A stretch of 64,000 nucleotides of DNA from Eurosta solidaginis (GCF_040869045.1 NC_090320.1:117623112-117687111); one strand, 5' to 3'. Shown: positions 1 through 11,112, numbered from the stretch's first letter. The notes: generated from the sequence alone by a model not told the origin. Made by a program: numbers and translations.

Positions 1-1030
1 CCTTTGCTGGCTTCCAGCAGGTTTGTTTACAATTTGATATATATACGTATGTTTGTATTTAAACTATTTGTGTAGGTAGTTAATAACTTATAAGTCTAGC
101 ACTTACCGATCAATCCCGCGACGGAGGCGCCTGCGTCGAAGAGAGAGCGTGGCTGTAAAGAACGTACATATACATACACCTACAAACCTATGCTGGAACG
201 TCGATCGGTGGAAGAGGTGACAATGAAAGATAACAAATTTATTCGGGCATGCGGTTGCGGCCCGGATCAAAGAATTTATGCGCTTTAGAGTGAAGGATGA
301 TGATTCAAAACAAAGTTACAAAATAAATAAATAAATAAAAAAAATATTAAATAATAAAAATAAAAACTGCAAAATTTAATAGTGCGACAGCCTAATATAA
401 ATGAAATCGGAAATTTACCAAATATGTGAAAAAAATTAAAGTGAGGGTAAACTATAAAATCTAATAGCCTTGCAAAAAATATAAGCGCAAAAAGAAAATG
501 TAAAGCAAAAGCTCGAAGTAAAAAATAACAGAAGAATGCGCTAATTAGAATCAACAAAAGGCAACGCGTACAAAAAGGCAAAGAGATAAAAGTGTTAGGA
601 AGGTGGAATCGAAATTGTAATATTTAAATTAAATGCAAAAAAAGGTGAACGGAAAAAGTGACAAACTCATGTAGAAACAGAATGCTTAAAAATTAGGTAT
701 TTTAGAGGGACGGCGGGACATGAGAAAAAAGGTTAAATGTGCGAATGTGTGGGTGTGGACAAAAAGTTAAGGAAATAATAGGTAGGTGAGTAACAAGTGG
801 AATTTTGAAAGGATAGAGAAAAATGAGAAGAAGTAAGAAACCGGAATGAATATGAAGGTAGAAATGCTTACAATTATAAAGTTAGTAAAATTTCAAAAAA
901 ATGAATTCATCGAAAAATAGGAAAAAACTCACACGCAAATCGAAAAACTAGAGTTGGGTTAAATTAAACCTTAACAAAAATAAACTAAAAATTCAAATTA
1001 AACAATATCGTAATAAACTAAAAATTAACC
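1..1030. other. AT-rich gene-free stretch
   Basis: No coding region is supported here. From about position 290 the plus strand is strongly A-rich, with short AAAT/AATA runs, so the only long minus-strand frame is a Phe/Leu/Ile-rich low-complexity translation with no domain. A GC-richer patch near 110-140 contains no recognisable motif. No TIR or LTR could be defined. Confidence 0.6.
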
Positions 1031-1218
1031 AAAAAAATAATGATCCCTAATGAGTTCCCCTTTTTAGGCTCTCTCCTTGACTGCTTTTCTCCTCCACTTA
1101 GTGATTGTATCTGCAGCTCCAATAATGATCGCGGTGCCAGGACAGGAGCGCTCAGATGCCCCTTTACTCCCTTGACGTCTGGCCTGGCACCGTCTGTATG
1201 CTTCCCTTTCCTCTATAC

Positions 1219-1328
1219 GAAATACTACCCCGCTTTTGTATGTTTCGGACTGTATTTGTGGCTGGTGTGGCAAGTTCCTTTAGCTTAAATACTACCCCGC
1301 TTTATTTTTGCGTTTGTGGCTGGTGATG
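1219..1328. repeat. Short direct repeat, two units
   Basis: The words AAATACTACCCCGCTTT and TTTGTGGCTGGTG occur twice in the same order, giving two imperfect tandem units of roughly 50-65 bp. No coding potential is convincing in either unit. Confidence 0.6.
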
Positions 1329-1329
1329 G

Positions 1330-2323
1330 TGGACAGTTTAAATTTTTTGCACAGCAATCTAGATGTGTAGAGGGGAAGAATATTAGGGACTGGGGTCATG
1401 GCGGCAGAGGAAGACACATTAGGGTGCATGTGACCTTATTTTATTTAGTGACTTTTATCTACTTATTTCATTTTACCTATTTATGTCATTTTATTCATTC
1501 ATTTGGTTTTATTAATTTTACTTGATTTTATCCAATAGATTTTTATTAAATATCTGGCTTTATTTATTTATGTATGTAATTTTAGTTATTTTAATTAGTT
1601 TTATATGTAATTTTGTTTTATAATTTTATTTTATTTATTTTAATTTTATTTTATTTTTAACTTTCATTATTTTATCAAATTTTTTTTTTTTTTACTTAAT
1701 TTTATCTTTGTATATAATTTCATTTATTTCACTAAATTTTATTGATTGTAGGTATGTAATTTTATTCAACTTAATTTTCACCTTTAACATTTTTTTATTT
1801 GAATTTATTTTCACTATTAGTCCACATGCACCATGGACTGGGAGAAAGGGGTTTCACTGGACTCACCTGGGGCTGTTGTCAAGCAGAGTATGGGATCCCG
1901 GCTCTTCCTTGGGATTCCGCTAAATTACCCGTTATCACGGTTTTATGAAAAAAAAATCGCGAACTTTTTTTCTTCGCAAAAAATATATATATAATTAAAA
2001 CTTGCTTCCGCACTCACTTAAGTCAACTTTTCTTTTGAGACATTCCCTGCAATCGTTTGGCGGTCGTACCCCATAAATCAAAAGCCTTTCTTTCTCACCA
2101 CTTTCACTCAAGAACGAAAGACACCAATACATATAACCCTATTTTGGCGGGACATGAACTTTCACGAACTAACTTCACGCATACTAACAGATACATGTTC
2201 GAACATCTATCCAAGTGTTTGCTTTCTACCAGTTACTAACACATGTAAACGTAGCTATGCTGGTATATGCACACAGATACATACGTAAATGTTTGAACAT
2301 CCTTACCATCGCATTAACCCACA
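1330..2323. other. T-rich low-complexity stretch, no gene
   Basis: From about 1440 to 1810 the plus strand is a degenerate TTTTATTTA low-complexity run. The remainder (1815-2323) is ordinary non-coding sequence up to the point where homology to the gypsy integrase starts. I found no second LTR for the neighbouring gypsy element here, so that element is probably truncated at its 3' side. Confidence 0.5.
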
Positions 2324-2504
2324 GGCTGCCGCTACAGGTATTCTCTATAGGCGGTCTCGACTGCTGATTAGTGGGTTTTACTGCTCTGCAAGTGTCACAA
2401 CGCTGGACGTCCTTACCCTGCTGTGGTCAGAAGTACCTTTGCCGGACACGTTCTAAGGTTTTCTGCCACCCGCCATGGTAATTCCGGTTAGCGTCATGTG
2501 CTAA
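2324..2504 (-). pseudogene. Integrase HHCC zinc-binding domain, truncated
   Basis: Translation continuing past the RNase H frame gives an HHCC finger: AHDANRNYHGG supplies the two histidines and CDTC the two cysteines, with the usual TLERVRQRYF helix between them. In integrases this domain precedes the DDE core and helps multimerisation. Two in-frame stops interrupt it (one directly after EEAV, one after RQRYF). Homology ends near 2324 and no catalytic core follows. Confidence 0.75.
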
Positions 2505-3290
2505 TTACACTGCTTCCTCAGTCAACCCTTTCGGCAACCACAAACGCCACAGCGAATCTTCTTCCCCTTCCACCCCCTTCCGAAATTTAACCCTCTTGAA
2601 AATTACACCATCCACTACTCGTAAGTCCGGAAGCGACTCCTTGTTTTCGGTGACGCTCCTAATCAAATCTAGATATTCGTTACTGCTAAATTCGGGAGAG
2701 ACTAAATCTATTTCAACGGGTGTGGTAGTGAAAGTCAACTCATCGGGTACTACATTCAGGGTGCCTTTGCGATGTTCCATTGTAAAATCGTATCTTTGCA
2801 GCAGGAGCGACCACCTCGCCAACCTCCCTCTCAAGTCCCTTTGCGTCATCAACCCCTTGAGACTGGAGTGGTCCGTGATAATCCGAAACGGTAATCCTTC
2901 AACATATGGTCGGAAGCGCTTCACGCTGACTATGGCGGCGAGACATTCCAGCTCGGTTACTGTATAATTGCGTTGAGCATTATTCAGCTTTTTCGTAACG
3001 AGCGCGATTGGATGCTCATCGCCCTTGTCATCGACCTGGAACAACACTCCGCCAACACCTATTTTGGAAGCGTCGCATTGGATTACAAACTCTTTCGAAA
3101 AATCGGTTTGGGCCAAGACAGGCGCGGAACTCAAGGCTACTTTAAGTTTTTCGAAGGCCTCTATAGCATCAGCGGTAAGTTTGAAGGGGCCTGATGACTT
3201 ACAGAGGCAGTCGGTCAAGGGACCTGCCAAGTCAGCAAAATTGGTAATAAATGCCCTATACCAATTTGCCATGCCCACAAACCTACGCAT
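2505..3290 (-). pseudogene. Gypsy RT connection and RNase H domain
   Basis: The 261-codon frame begins in the RT thumb (MRRFVGMANWYRAFI) and runs through a Ty3/gypsy RNase H. Visible motifs are FVIQCDASKIGVGGVLFQ with the first catalytic Asp, YTVTELECLA with the catalytic Glu, and ITDHSSLKGL with the next Asp. RNase H removes the RNA strand during reverse transcription. The frame overlaps the upstream RT frame in another phase, showing a frameshift near 3290. It ends at a stop just before the integrase zinc finger. Confidence 0.85.
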
Positions 3291-4243
3291 CTGCCGAGGG
3301 ATTTAGGGATCGGAAAGTTTTGCATAGCTTCTATTTTCCCTGGATCCACATTCAAGCACCCGCTGCCTATCAAGTACCATAAATAACAAATTTCCTTCTG
3401 ACAAAATTTGCTTTTGTTTACGTTTATTGTCAGACCTGCGTCGGTCAAACACTTTGCCACTTCCGCCAGTAACTTCAGGTGGTCCTCAAAGTTCATACTG
3501 CATACCATCAGGTCGTCCAGGTAGACGAAGGCATTCTCCCGCAGACGCGAGGGGATTTCCTTGTCCATCAGCCTACTCATAAACTGCGGTCCATTGCACA
3601 GACCAAAGAGCATTACCTTGAAGTGGTACAGAGGCCTCCCCGGAACCGCGAATGCTGTTTTTCCTTGGAGGACTCCGTCAATTTGATCTGAAAGAACGCG
3701 TCCTTCAGATCAATGCCGCTAATAAGGTGCGTATCTTTCAGTCTGCTCAATAAGCCGTTAATATAAGGCAGGGGATATGGGTCTTTCTTAGTTACCGCGT
3801 TGACCTTTCTGGAATCTATGCACAACCTAACTTTACCTGGTTTCCTTACCAGTACCACAGGACCACCACGGAGAGTTCGGTTCTTCTATAACTCCCAATT
3901 CGAGTAGCCTGTCTATTTCGCTAAAAGCTTCGGCTTGCCTCGGTGGCGAAAGAGGGAAATGTTTGCTTTTTATAGAAACAGCATCACCGGTATCAATGTG
4001 ATCCTCCACTAACTTCGTTTGCCCCAGACCTAACTTTTCGAATGAAGGAAACGCCTCTATGACCTTCTGTAAATCTCTTCTCCGGGTTGGTGACAAATCA
4101 TGGAGATTAAGTTCTTCGTCCTTTTCCTTGCTAACCTCTAGGCACTCCACACTTGGGAATATTTCGGGAGCTAACGCAAATGCTCTCCAAAAACCACCCC
4201 GAAATAAGCTTCTTGGAGAAGTGAAGGAACAAGGTAAAAACAA
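3215..4243 (-). pseudogene. Gypsy reverse transcriptase, frameshifted
   Basis: Three overlapping minus frames together cover RT fingers and palm. The upstream frame has HIDTGDAVSIKSKHFPLSPP and ELGVIEEPNSPW. The middle one has VRKPGKVRLCIDSRKVN and the first catalytic Asp in SGIDLKDAFFQI. The downstream one has LFGLCNGPQFMSRLMD and the catalytic box FVYLDDLMV (YLDD). Frame changes near 3850 and 3615 break the chain, so no active RT can be made. Motif order and spacing are typical of Ty3/gypsy. Confidence 0.88.
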
Positions 4244-4551
4244 ATAACATTGGTGGTGTTCTTGAAGGTGACCAGTAAAGATATCGAGCCAAAGATTTGT
4301 TGCATGTTGCCACCCGCATTGTATATGAATGCATGTAGGGGTTGATAATTGAAGCCTTTATCTTTCAGAAATTCTTCACAATTCTTCCCAAGGATGGAGA
4401 CGTTGGATCCCGAGTCCAACAACCCTACAATAAAACTATCTTTTATTTTTGCCTTTACGAGAGGCCTTTCATCCTCTGTAAGCATTAATGTGGTGGTTTG
4501 CAGCAATTTACGCTCCTGTAATCTCCGGTGATATCTTTTCCTGCACCTCAA
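4171..4551 (-). pseudogene. Gypsy aspartic protease region
   Basis: The frame contains FIVGLLDSGSNVSILG, the D-S-G active-site turn of retroviral-type aspartic proteases, about 40 residues from the start. This protease matures Gag and Pol. It lies between the Gag C-terminal region and RT, as expected. The frame overlaps the next RT frame out of phase, so a frameshift separates protease from RT. Confidence 0.75.
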
Positions 4552-4569
4552 AATATTTTCTGATACCGG

Positions 4570-4959
4570 TTATTTTTCAAAAATTGCATGTCTTATTTGT
4601 TCATACTTATGTTCCCTTTCTTCTAGATTATGTGGAGAATGCATCTGGAAAGCGACATCCCTATGCTGACGTTGCAGAATTCTGGTCGGTTCGCCCATCG
4701 CGGATGAGGACGTTTGACTATCGGATTCAGAACTATAGGAATTATCCGTACTGTCCGGGAAAGTTACTATTACATTGGGGGATTCTTTCGCCAGGGTACT
4801 ACTACACCTCGGAAGCTCATCACCTCCCTGCAACCCGTTACCTGCGAGAGACCCACCCTCTGGTTCAGCGCTCGGGACGACGTTTCGAGCACTGGCTGGT
4901 ATGGGGGCTATGAAACCGAACGAGGTTCCCCCGCCTTCTCGCTCGGGTACTGGTTTCAC
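4570..4959 (-). pseudogene. Gag C-terminal / Gag-Pol linker
   Basis: This is a 129-codon Ser/Glu/Arg-rich frame between the Gag zinc knuckles and the protease. It has no domain of its own. Position and lack of order suggest the linker of the Gag-Pol polyprotein. It is out of phase with the main Gag frame, which terminates within the second knuckle region. Confidence 0.5.
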
Positions 4960-4993
4960 TGCCTGCGATGGTCCCTAGGGCATTTTGGCGTAA

Positions 4994-6333
4994 CTACTCC
5001 CCATGGCCGCATTTAAAGCAAAACGGACTCCTAATAGGTTCCTCACAGTAAATATAGGAATGCCCCATAGCCTGACAATTCCAGCACTGGATTCCTGAAT
5101 AGTCCGGTTTCCTGTGGCGCCGATACTCCAACGCCTCTATCTGTGGGTCAGCTTCGCAGTCCTCGCCTTCCATCCTCATGTCCGAGGTTATCGTGCAGGC
5201 CTCGTTCACGTGACGTCCTGGGTAAGTGGTTCCCAATAGCTTGCTTTCCTTCAGCACTTGTTCTCCTCTGCGTGCTGCATCGCGTAGATCATGAAGGGTT
5301 CTCACTTCCGCGTTGAAGAGCATCAGCTTAAGGCTACTGTTGACGTTCCTTTTTATGATGTCAATCAGTAAGACCTCTGACATGGATTGTCTTAAGCGCG
5401 CGTTCAAGGAGATTATGTCCGTGTGGAACACGTCATAGCACTCACTTAGCTTCTGCTTACGCATGGAGATCTCCATTATGATCTCGTGGTCACTTTTTAG
5501 AGTACCGAACTCTCTCTTTAAGGAATAGCACAAAAAGGCATATGTCGCGTTTGGGTTTTGTTTTGTAAACAACCAGTACCACTCTTCGGCCCGCCCAGAA
5601 AGGAATAGGGGGAAACTAGCCATTATTTGGTCTTCAGTGCATTGTGTACGTTCACACAGGGTGTTTAGCTTAAACAGAAAATCCGCCATTCTTCCAGTAC
5701 CGTCGAACGATATTTTCCACTCCTGGGGTTTTACTACTATGCTGTTCGGAGCAGGGTTCATCGGGGTTACTACCGCTGGAAGTGGGTTATTTTCCGTTCT
5801 GGTCGCGTTCCTGTTCAAATTCATGGTTTGTTGAGCAGACTCGAGAGCTACGTTGAGCTGGTCCATGTTGTTTCGAATCGTCCCCATCTCCCTCCGCATT
5901 TCTTCCTGCGAGGTCCGGAAAAGCTTGTGTAACACTTCCACTCACGAGTCTCCACGAGGAGCTTCGGTAGCCTATCGCTCGCAGCTTCTCCAAAATTTCC
6001 ATGATTTAGTGGTAAAGCACTAGCTCCGTCCAGTGCGTATGTCGACACATTCGTCATTGGCTCCGATATATTATGTGCGTTCATCAGGGGCGCGTTCAGA
6101 TTACTGGTGCTTCCCGATCTATCCATTTTTTTGTGTTGGTCATTTAGGTCCGAGCCTGCATTCATCGGATCTCCATATTGGCTACCTACTGGCGTATGCA
6201 TCACCAGGGGACGCTTAGCCTTCGAAACAGCCCCCCTATTATTGTTACACCGGGACTGGTTCCCTCTAAAATTGCCTCCACCCCCGAACGGAGTGTTCCG
6301 GCCCGTTCACCCAAATTACTGGTCACGCGACAT
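4994..6333 (-). pseudogene. Gypsy Gag with zinc knuckles
   Basis: The main frame (5941 down to 4994, 315 codons) has a Gag capsid-like region around FPLFLSGRAEEWYWLF and a CX2CX4HX4C knuckle, CWNCQAMGHSYIYC. It is followed by CFKCGHGE, after which a stop in this frame and a continuation in another (VVTPKC) imply a frameshift. Upstream, a Gly/Asn/Arg-rich N-terminus can be followed back to an ATG at 6333 (MSRDQ), but with two early stops and a frameshift near 5940. Gag packages the element RNA into particles. Confidence 0.8.
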
Positions 6334-7332
6334 TATAATCAACAAAAATTTTAAGTGTAAAACTTGAGTATTGGAAAAAAAACTTCTATCTATGGCAAAA
6401 CGTAAGGCAGTTAGGGGTTGAGGAAAAAGGTCAGAATTCATCCCCCTTCACCCTATATTACAGACGACGATTGGTTTAAATAAACAAATTATATATATAT
6501 ATATATAAAAACTTTTCGTAAAAGTTCAAATTAGTATTAATTCGATAATCGTATCGAATAATAAAAAAAAAAATTCAAAAAGCTGGAAAGAAAGTGATTA
6601 TTTAAATATACGTGTTATATAATCAAAAGTTTAGGTATAGGTAGGTATAGGTATAGGTTTTTTCAATACTACTTGTGTATTTAGGTGCAATGGGAATGCT
6701 GACATCTCATCATTAGAAGACACTGGGACTGATTGGGGGTGTTGGGGCCTTCTGTCCATCCACCCTGGACACGCCTCTTACCTCCGCCGCTATGGGTGAA
6801 GCGGCTTCAATGGCCGTTCCCCAGACTGGTGCGACAGGAAAGGGTGCCGCTTTGGATCCCAGCTCACACTGTCGCAATCCACGTGGTATTCGGTGCTACC
6901 ACCTGAGACGTGGGCTGAGCTGGGGTTCTACTATACACACACACACACACTCTCATACTAGACAACACAAATTCGGCTAAAAATTATAAAATTTAAACAT
7001 TACAAAAAAATTTTAAAATCCCAATTAGCGGACATATAATCTTACCTTAGCCGACTAACGGACAACATCCGGAAACAAACCCCAAATCTACAAAAAAAAC
7101 TAAGTGCGTGCAGCACTGCCTCACCGGGTGAATACCAAAGTCCGGAGGACACGACGTTAAATCAAGTGGAACCCTCCGCTACTGCCCCCGATGACCACTC
7201 CGGACAACTTCATCGGTCCAACCATCCCACCGCAACGCATGTGGCTGGTCCTGCGGCTGCTCACCTCGGACTGGTGAGATGGTCAACTTCACAAGTTGAC
7301 CCGAAATGACCCTCGCGACCAGCGCTTCAGGT
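6334..7332. other. Gypsy leader with simple repeats
   Basis: This stretch lies between the Gag start and the primer-binding site. It holds a (TA)n tract near 6490-6506, a TAGGTA/TAGGTATAGG tract near 6630-6660 and a (CA)n tract near 6934-6950. I see no gene. It may be the element's own leader or may include a secondary insertion. Confidence 0.45.
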
Positions 7333-7348
7333 GCTACGTTGGGCGCCA
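7333..7348 (-). promoter_or_regulatory. Gypsy primer-binding site
   Basis: The minus strand reads TGGCGCCCAACGTAGC two bases after a TAACA end. TGGCGCCC at this position is the classic form of a tRNA primer-binding site next to a 5' LTR. Orientation and position upstream of Gag fit. Which tRNA is used cannot be decided by eye. Confidence 0.65.
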
Positions 7349-7350
7349 TC

Positions 7351-7872
7351 TGTTATGGTTTCGCATTTTAAATGGAGCAGCAAGGAAGGCAGTCGGCATG
7401 ATGTGGTGGTGCACAGTGGCTAGTTATGTCGACTGGGCTGGGTTCTTGCCAACCTTGCTGTCCTGCGTCATAAACAGAAAAAAAGGTCATATCATGCCTT
7501 TAAAAAAAAACTGACAAAAGCGCAGAACTAATTCAAAACGCTCAAGTGGACTAAAACAACATCCGGCCGAACCGGATGTCACGGACAGACCGTTAAAACA
7601 TTCAAAATTTAAAATAAAAAAAAAAATCTAAAGCAAAAAAAACTTACAAAATTAATCGAACCGGAAATGCCCGGTTACCAAACGATGAAAATCCAAAAAA
7701 AAATGCTGAAAATTAAAATAAAAAAGAAAAAGGGCCGAATATACGTAGGGGGCGCCGCGGGTGTTGTTGCGACGCCCTGTGCTTGGCCCACCCTCAAATC
7801 CATGGCCACCGACGCACCTAATTTTTCGGTGGCCCCTTACCTGAATTACCTATGTGCCTTCTAAATCAACAA
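7351..7872 (-). repeat. Possible gypsy 5' LTR
   Basis: On the plus strand the putative LTR begins TGTTATGG beside the primer-binding site and could end at an AACA near 7872, giving TG...CA-type ends. Without a second LTR the outer limit cannot be confirmed. The stretch has A-rich segments and no protein-coding signal. Confidence 0.35.
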
Positions 7873-8990
7873 AATAATCAGCATTCCCCTTTTATATAAC
7901 ATTTATTCTATATACATTGCTACGACATAGTATAATAGAAATACAAAAATATTGAAACATTTTCATTTTGTTTATAAGTTACCCTAACTGATGATTTTAC
8001 ATTTCGGTTTACGCACTTTTATTACACAAAAGAAAATCTCAAAATAATTCAATAAAATTGAATAATTTCATCAAAATTACTGGTATGTATAAATTTTCAA
8101 AAGGATCAAAAAAAATAAAAGACCATATTAGATGTTTACGTTAACTACCGAATGCAAAACTAATAATACCAGAAAAAATTTAAATTTAAGCTCCTTTCTT
8201 CTCTTTTCCTAATATGTTCCTACTTATTTAGTTAAATTTAGTTATTTGTATGACCCCGTCCATTTGCTATTCATTTATAATTGGCCTTTTGTTTTGTTAA
8301 TAATTCATGAGGTTTTATCTCATTCTATTTGTTTATTTTATTTTATTGATTTATTGTATTTATTTATGTGTTAATTGTATTTAGGTATTTATTGTTTTAT
8401 TTATTTACTGTATATATTTATTTTACTTTAGTTGATTTGAATGTAGTTTTATTATAATTTAATTTAATCTTATTTTATTTTATTTTATTTCATTTTCGTT
8501 ATTTCATTTGTATACGCGCAAATAATTTTTTTTATTTCCTTATTTCCCTAATTCTGAGTTTATATATCTCCCCTCTTTTTTTTTGTTTTGCTTATTAATT
8601 AAAAATTTCCTCTTTATTTAAATTCATGCTCCCTTAATTTTTGTTCCTATCTAGTTAAGTAAGGGTAGTCTTAATTAAAATTTTCTTTACCCTTAGGTTT
8701 ATTTAATATAGTCAAACCTGCCTTATTTTAATCTGTTTTCAACTTAAGTTTTCTATTTATTTATCTTCCTTTCGGTTTAAATTTATTAACTTAAATAATT
8801 TTGTTTTTTCTCGTTTCCGTTCTATCTGCAACTTTAGTTTCCTAATTCCTAATTTACGATTATTTAATTAGATTGTGTTCAATTAAGTTAAGTACATTTT
8901 TCTCTTTTTTCCAAACTTCTGAGCTTTCTAATTTTAAAATTTAATTTTCAGTTTATTATTATTATTTTTGTTTTGGAACGAACTCACCCA
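7873..8990. other. AT/T-rich stretch, no gene
   Basis: This is low-complexity, largely T-rich plus-strand sequence with many TTATTTA words, resembling the 1440-1810 stretch in composition. No open frame with a domain, no splice structure and no terminal repeats were recognised. Confidence 0.5.
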
Positions 8991-9019
8991 AGTCAGGGTG
9001 CAGGGCATTGGTGTTGCTC

Positions 9020-9365
9020 GCCCTTGTCGTTACAGGTGGTGTTGCAGCAGGCCTACTTTCGGCGGCCCTGCTGTTGTTGTTGTTAAAGCTGGTGGTGTTG
9101 CAGCAGGCCTATGTTCAGCGGCCCTGCTGTTGTTGTTGTTAAATCTGGTGTTGTTGCAGCAGGCCTATGTTCGGCGGCCGTGCTGTTGGTGCTGTTCAAG
9201 CTGGTGTTGAAGCAGGCCTATGTTTAGCGGCTCTGCTGTTGTTGTTGTTCAAGCTGGTGTTGCAGCAGGTCTATGTTTGGCGGCCTTGCTGGTTTCGTTG
9301 TAGCTGGTGCGGTTGCAGCAGGCCTATATTCGGCGACCCTGCTATTTTTGTTCTTGGCGTTGTAT
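9020..9365. repeat. Minisatellite, about six units of 53-56 bp
   Basis: The word GCAGCAGGCCTA or a near match recurs at 9044, 9100, 9156, 9209, 9262 and 9315. Each is followed by a GCGGCC-like patch and a (TTG)n stretch. Spacings are 56, 56, 53, 53 and 53 bp, none a multiple of three, so the array does not encode a protein repeat in one frame. It overlaps the 3' end of the chiffon-like reading frame. Confidence 0.8.
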
Positions 9366-9714
9366 CATATGCTACTGCGTATGGAGTTTGTGGTGTTTTT
9401 GGTGTACCTGGTGTTTGGGGTGTAGCTGGTCGACTGCTTGAAGTGTTATTATTATTATTATTGCTGCTATTATAACTACCACAACCACCAACTACTGTGG
9501 GCAATATCGCCTTATCGGTAATAAAATGTATTACATGCGCTGTTAGAAAAAATTCAAGCGCCCCACCAAGCGTACGTACATGTTCCTCAATACGTTTAGC
9601 TAATTGATGATCGCATATATCGAAATAGAATTGAAATGGCACAACATTACATTTAATTACTTTGACAGTAGCACGTCGTTGTGTGGACAATGATTTTGTG
9701 CCACTGTGATTGCC
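9271..9714 (-). CDS. chif: Dbf4/chiffon-like exon with motif N (partial)
   Basis: The minus frame contains FQFYFDICDHQLAKRIEEH and RTLGGALEFFLTAHVIHF followed by ITDK. This matches the layout of Dbf4 motif N, a BRCT-like domain: FYxD, a helix ending in LGG, then an FxTxxVxHxITDK strand. Dbf4 (chiffon in Drosophila) is the activating subunit of Cdc7 kinase at replication origins. Downstream the frame turns Asn/Ser/Thr/Pro-rich, ends at TAG inside the minisatellite, and shows no later Dbf4 motif. Upstream the frame closes at a TGA within CAG repeats, while a Gln-rich frame continues in another phase. It may be a real exon with a splice junction there, a repeat-length frameshift, or a pseudogene. 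Other exons are not visible in the window. Confidence 0.6.
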   Translation of the reverse strand, partial: GNHSGTKSLSTQRRATVKVIKCNVVPFQFYFDICDHQLAKRIEEHVRTLGGALEFFLTAHVIHFITDKAILPTVVGGCGSYNSSNNNNNNTSSSRPATPQTPGTPKTPQTPYAVAYDTTPRTKIAGSPNIGLLQPHQLQRNQQGRQT

Positions 9715-9992
9715 ACCAACGCTGCTGCTGCTGTTTCGGTTGGTTCACCAGGTGCTGCTGCTGCTGTTGGTTTTGTAATTGTTGTTGCACTTGTCTACGA
9801 TCGTATTGCTTGTTGTTGGGTTGTTACTGCTGCTGACGTTGTATTTCACGTCTTTGAGTTTGTTCTTGACTGCTGCTGTGGTTGCAAATTTTTTGCCTTG
9901 AATTTGCTTTTGTTTTTTGTTTCCGATTTTGATTGCATACCTTTAGGTGCAGATTATCTTTCATGAATTCCTTGAGTTGCTCCCAGATATGT
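9715..9992 (-). pseudogene. Gln-rich coding-like stretch upstream of the chiffon-like exon
   Basis: An acceptor-like ATTACAG is followed by a frame reading HIWEQLKEFMKDNLHLK. Just after it is a donor-like GTATGC. The same frame continues as a Gln-rich stretch (RQVQQQLQNQQQQQ) with a single TAA. It may be a 5' exon of the chiffon-like gene or an unrelated exon. I do not recognise the HIWEQLKEFM segment. Confidence 0.35.
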
Positions 9993-9999
9993 TCCTGTA

Positions 10000-11112
10000 A
10001 TCCAATTCATTTAATTAGTTCAAAATGGAGCGATCATCCAAAGGCAATGTGACATTTTCCAATAGCTGCGGCAGCAATAAAAACATCGGTTACCCTCCAC
10101 TATGGCATAAAACGTCTTCACTTTCGCTATATTGTACACCTTCAAACATACGTACGTATATATATTTATGAACATAAATTTAGTTGGAAGGAGCCGATGA
10201 TTTTAACACTTTCCCATCATGCTTCTGAAGCGGCCATTACATGTGTGTATGTATGTAGCGACCACGACGTTCGCCAACTCGCATTTATACAAAATTGAAC
10301 AGCAAACCGACATAAAAACCATAAACCCCACACGCCGATTCCTAGCGACTTCCCGTTGTTAGACGTTTTATCCCTTTCAACTTTTATGTAATTTCAGATT
10401 CCTTTTAAAGCTGTTTTCACTTCTCCTACTGCAACTGTACTTTCTACTTTATTTATTAAATATAATTTTTAATTTTTTGTATGATTTACAGCATTTTTTT
10501 TTTTTTAATAAAATTGTAGACACCGTTCGTTCGACACTTCGCTTCAACCTCTCACGTGTCCAATCCAGCCGAAAAAGAAAAAACCCCAGCCGCTTCCGTA
10601 TCTGTTTCCGCTATCCAAATCTCACCGATAAATCGATACTTCGATGTTTTATCTGTTCGTTCAACTCACACGTTGGCTCAGGTCCCGGTCACATCTACCA
10701 GGTGCAGGTTTCAAAGTCGTTGTGTTGATGATAGGCGTATGGGAGTTAGAGGAAGTAACTTTTGTGTCGTGAGAGAATAGTAACTACCAAGGTGTTCATT
10801 ATGTTTTACTTTTGCCATCTCTTTGTGGCAATCTTTATACCGGTGAAATAAAAAAAACAAAATCAGCTGATGAGATGAATTAACCAGAAAAGTGTTTAAC
10901 CACCCCAGGCAACCATGAGTGGGGGGGTGAATCCTAACCTTTTCCCTATCACTAGCCAACTGGTGTGCATCAAGGGTGACTCTCCCAAGTGGACCATAAC
11001 AACGCATAACATTTTATACCGCGATCTACATTCTTCTTGAAATGTTTTATTTTACTTTTTGATAAAAAGCCACTGTCTGTCAGCGGCGAAGGCTTTACTT
11101 CTATATCAAATA
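10000..11112. other. Gene-free or unassigned stretch
   Basis: There is no recognised gene. A minus frame at 10711-11007 begins MRCYGPLGRVTLDAHQLAS but has no domain I can name. A second short minus frame near 10030-10085 reads LLLPQLLENVTLPLDDRS and looks coding-like, but lacks clear splice junctions to its neighbours. The rest is AT-rich. Confidence 0.4.

Larger units (their letters stand above)
2324..7872 (-). mobile_element. Degenerate Ty3/gypsy LTR retrotransposon
   Basis: Read on the minus strand the order is possible 5' LTR, primer-binding site, leader, Gag with zinc knuckles, aspartic protease, RT, RNase H and the start of integrase. This is the standard Ty3/gypsy order. The element stops inside the integrase zinc finger, so the integrase core and 3' LTR are missing. 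Gag and pol are cut by several stops and frameshifts, so it is a dead copy. The RNase H region is reminiscent of Osvaldo/Woot-type elements, but I cannot place the lineage firmly. The outer LTR limit (about 7872) is a guess. Confidence 0.85.

Noticed and set aside
285..581. 98-codon minus frame, Phe/Leu/Ile-rich
   Set aside because: It is a translation of A-rich low-complexity DNA, with no domain and no initiation context.
1440..1810. Possible gypsy 3' LTR because of T-rich similarity to 8280-8560
   Set aside because: Only composition is shared; no common unique words or LTR ends were found.
9044..9330. CRISPR-like array
   Set aside because: The units are contiguous minisatellite repeats without unique spacers, in a eukaryotic context.
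10711..11007. 98-codon minus frame starting MRCYGPLGRVTLD
   Set aside because: It may be part of a fly repeat, but no domain, repeat edge or second copy in the window supports a call.
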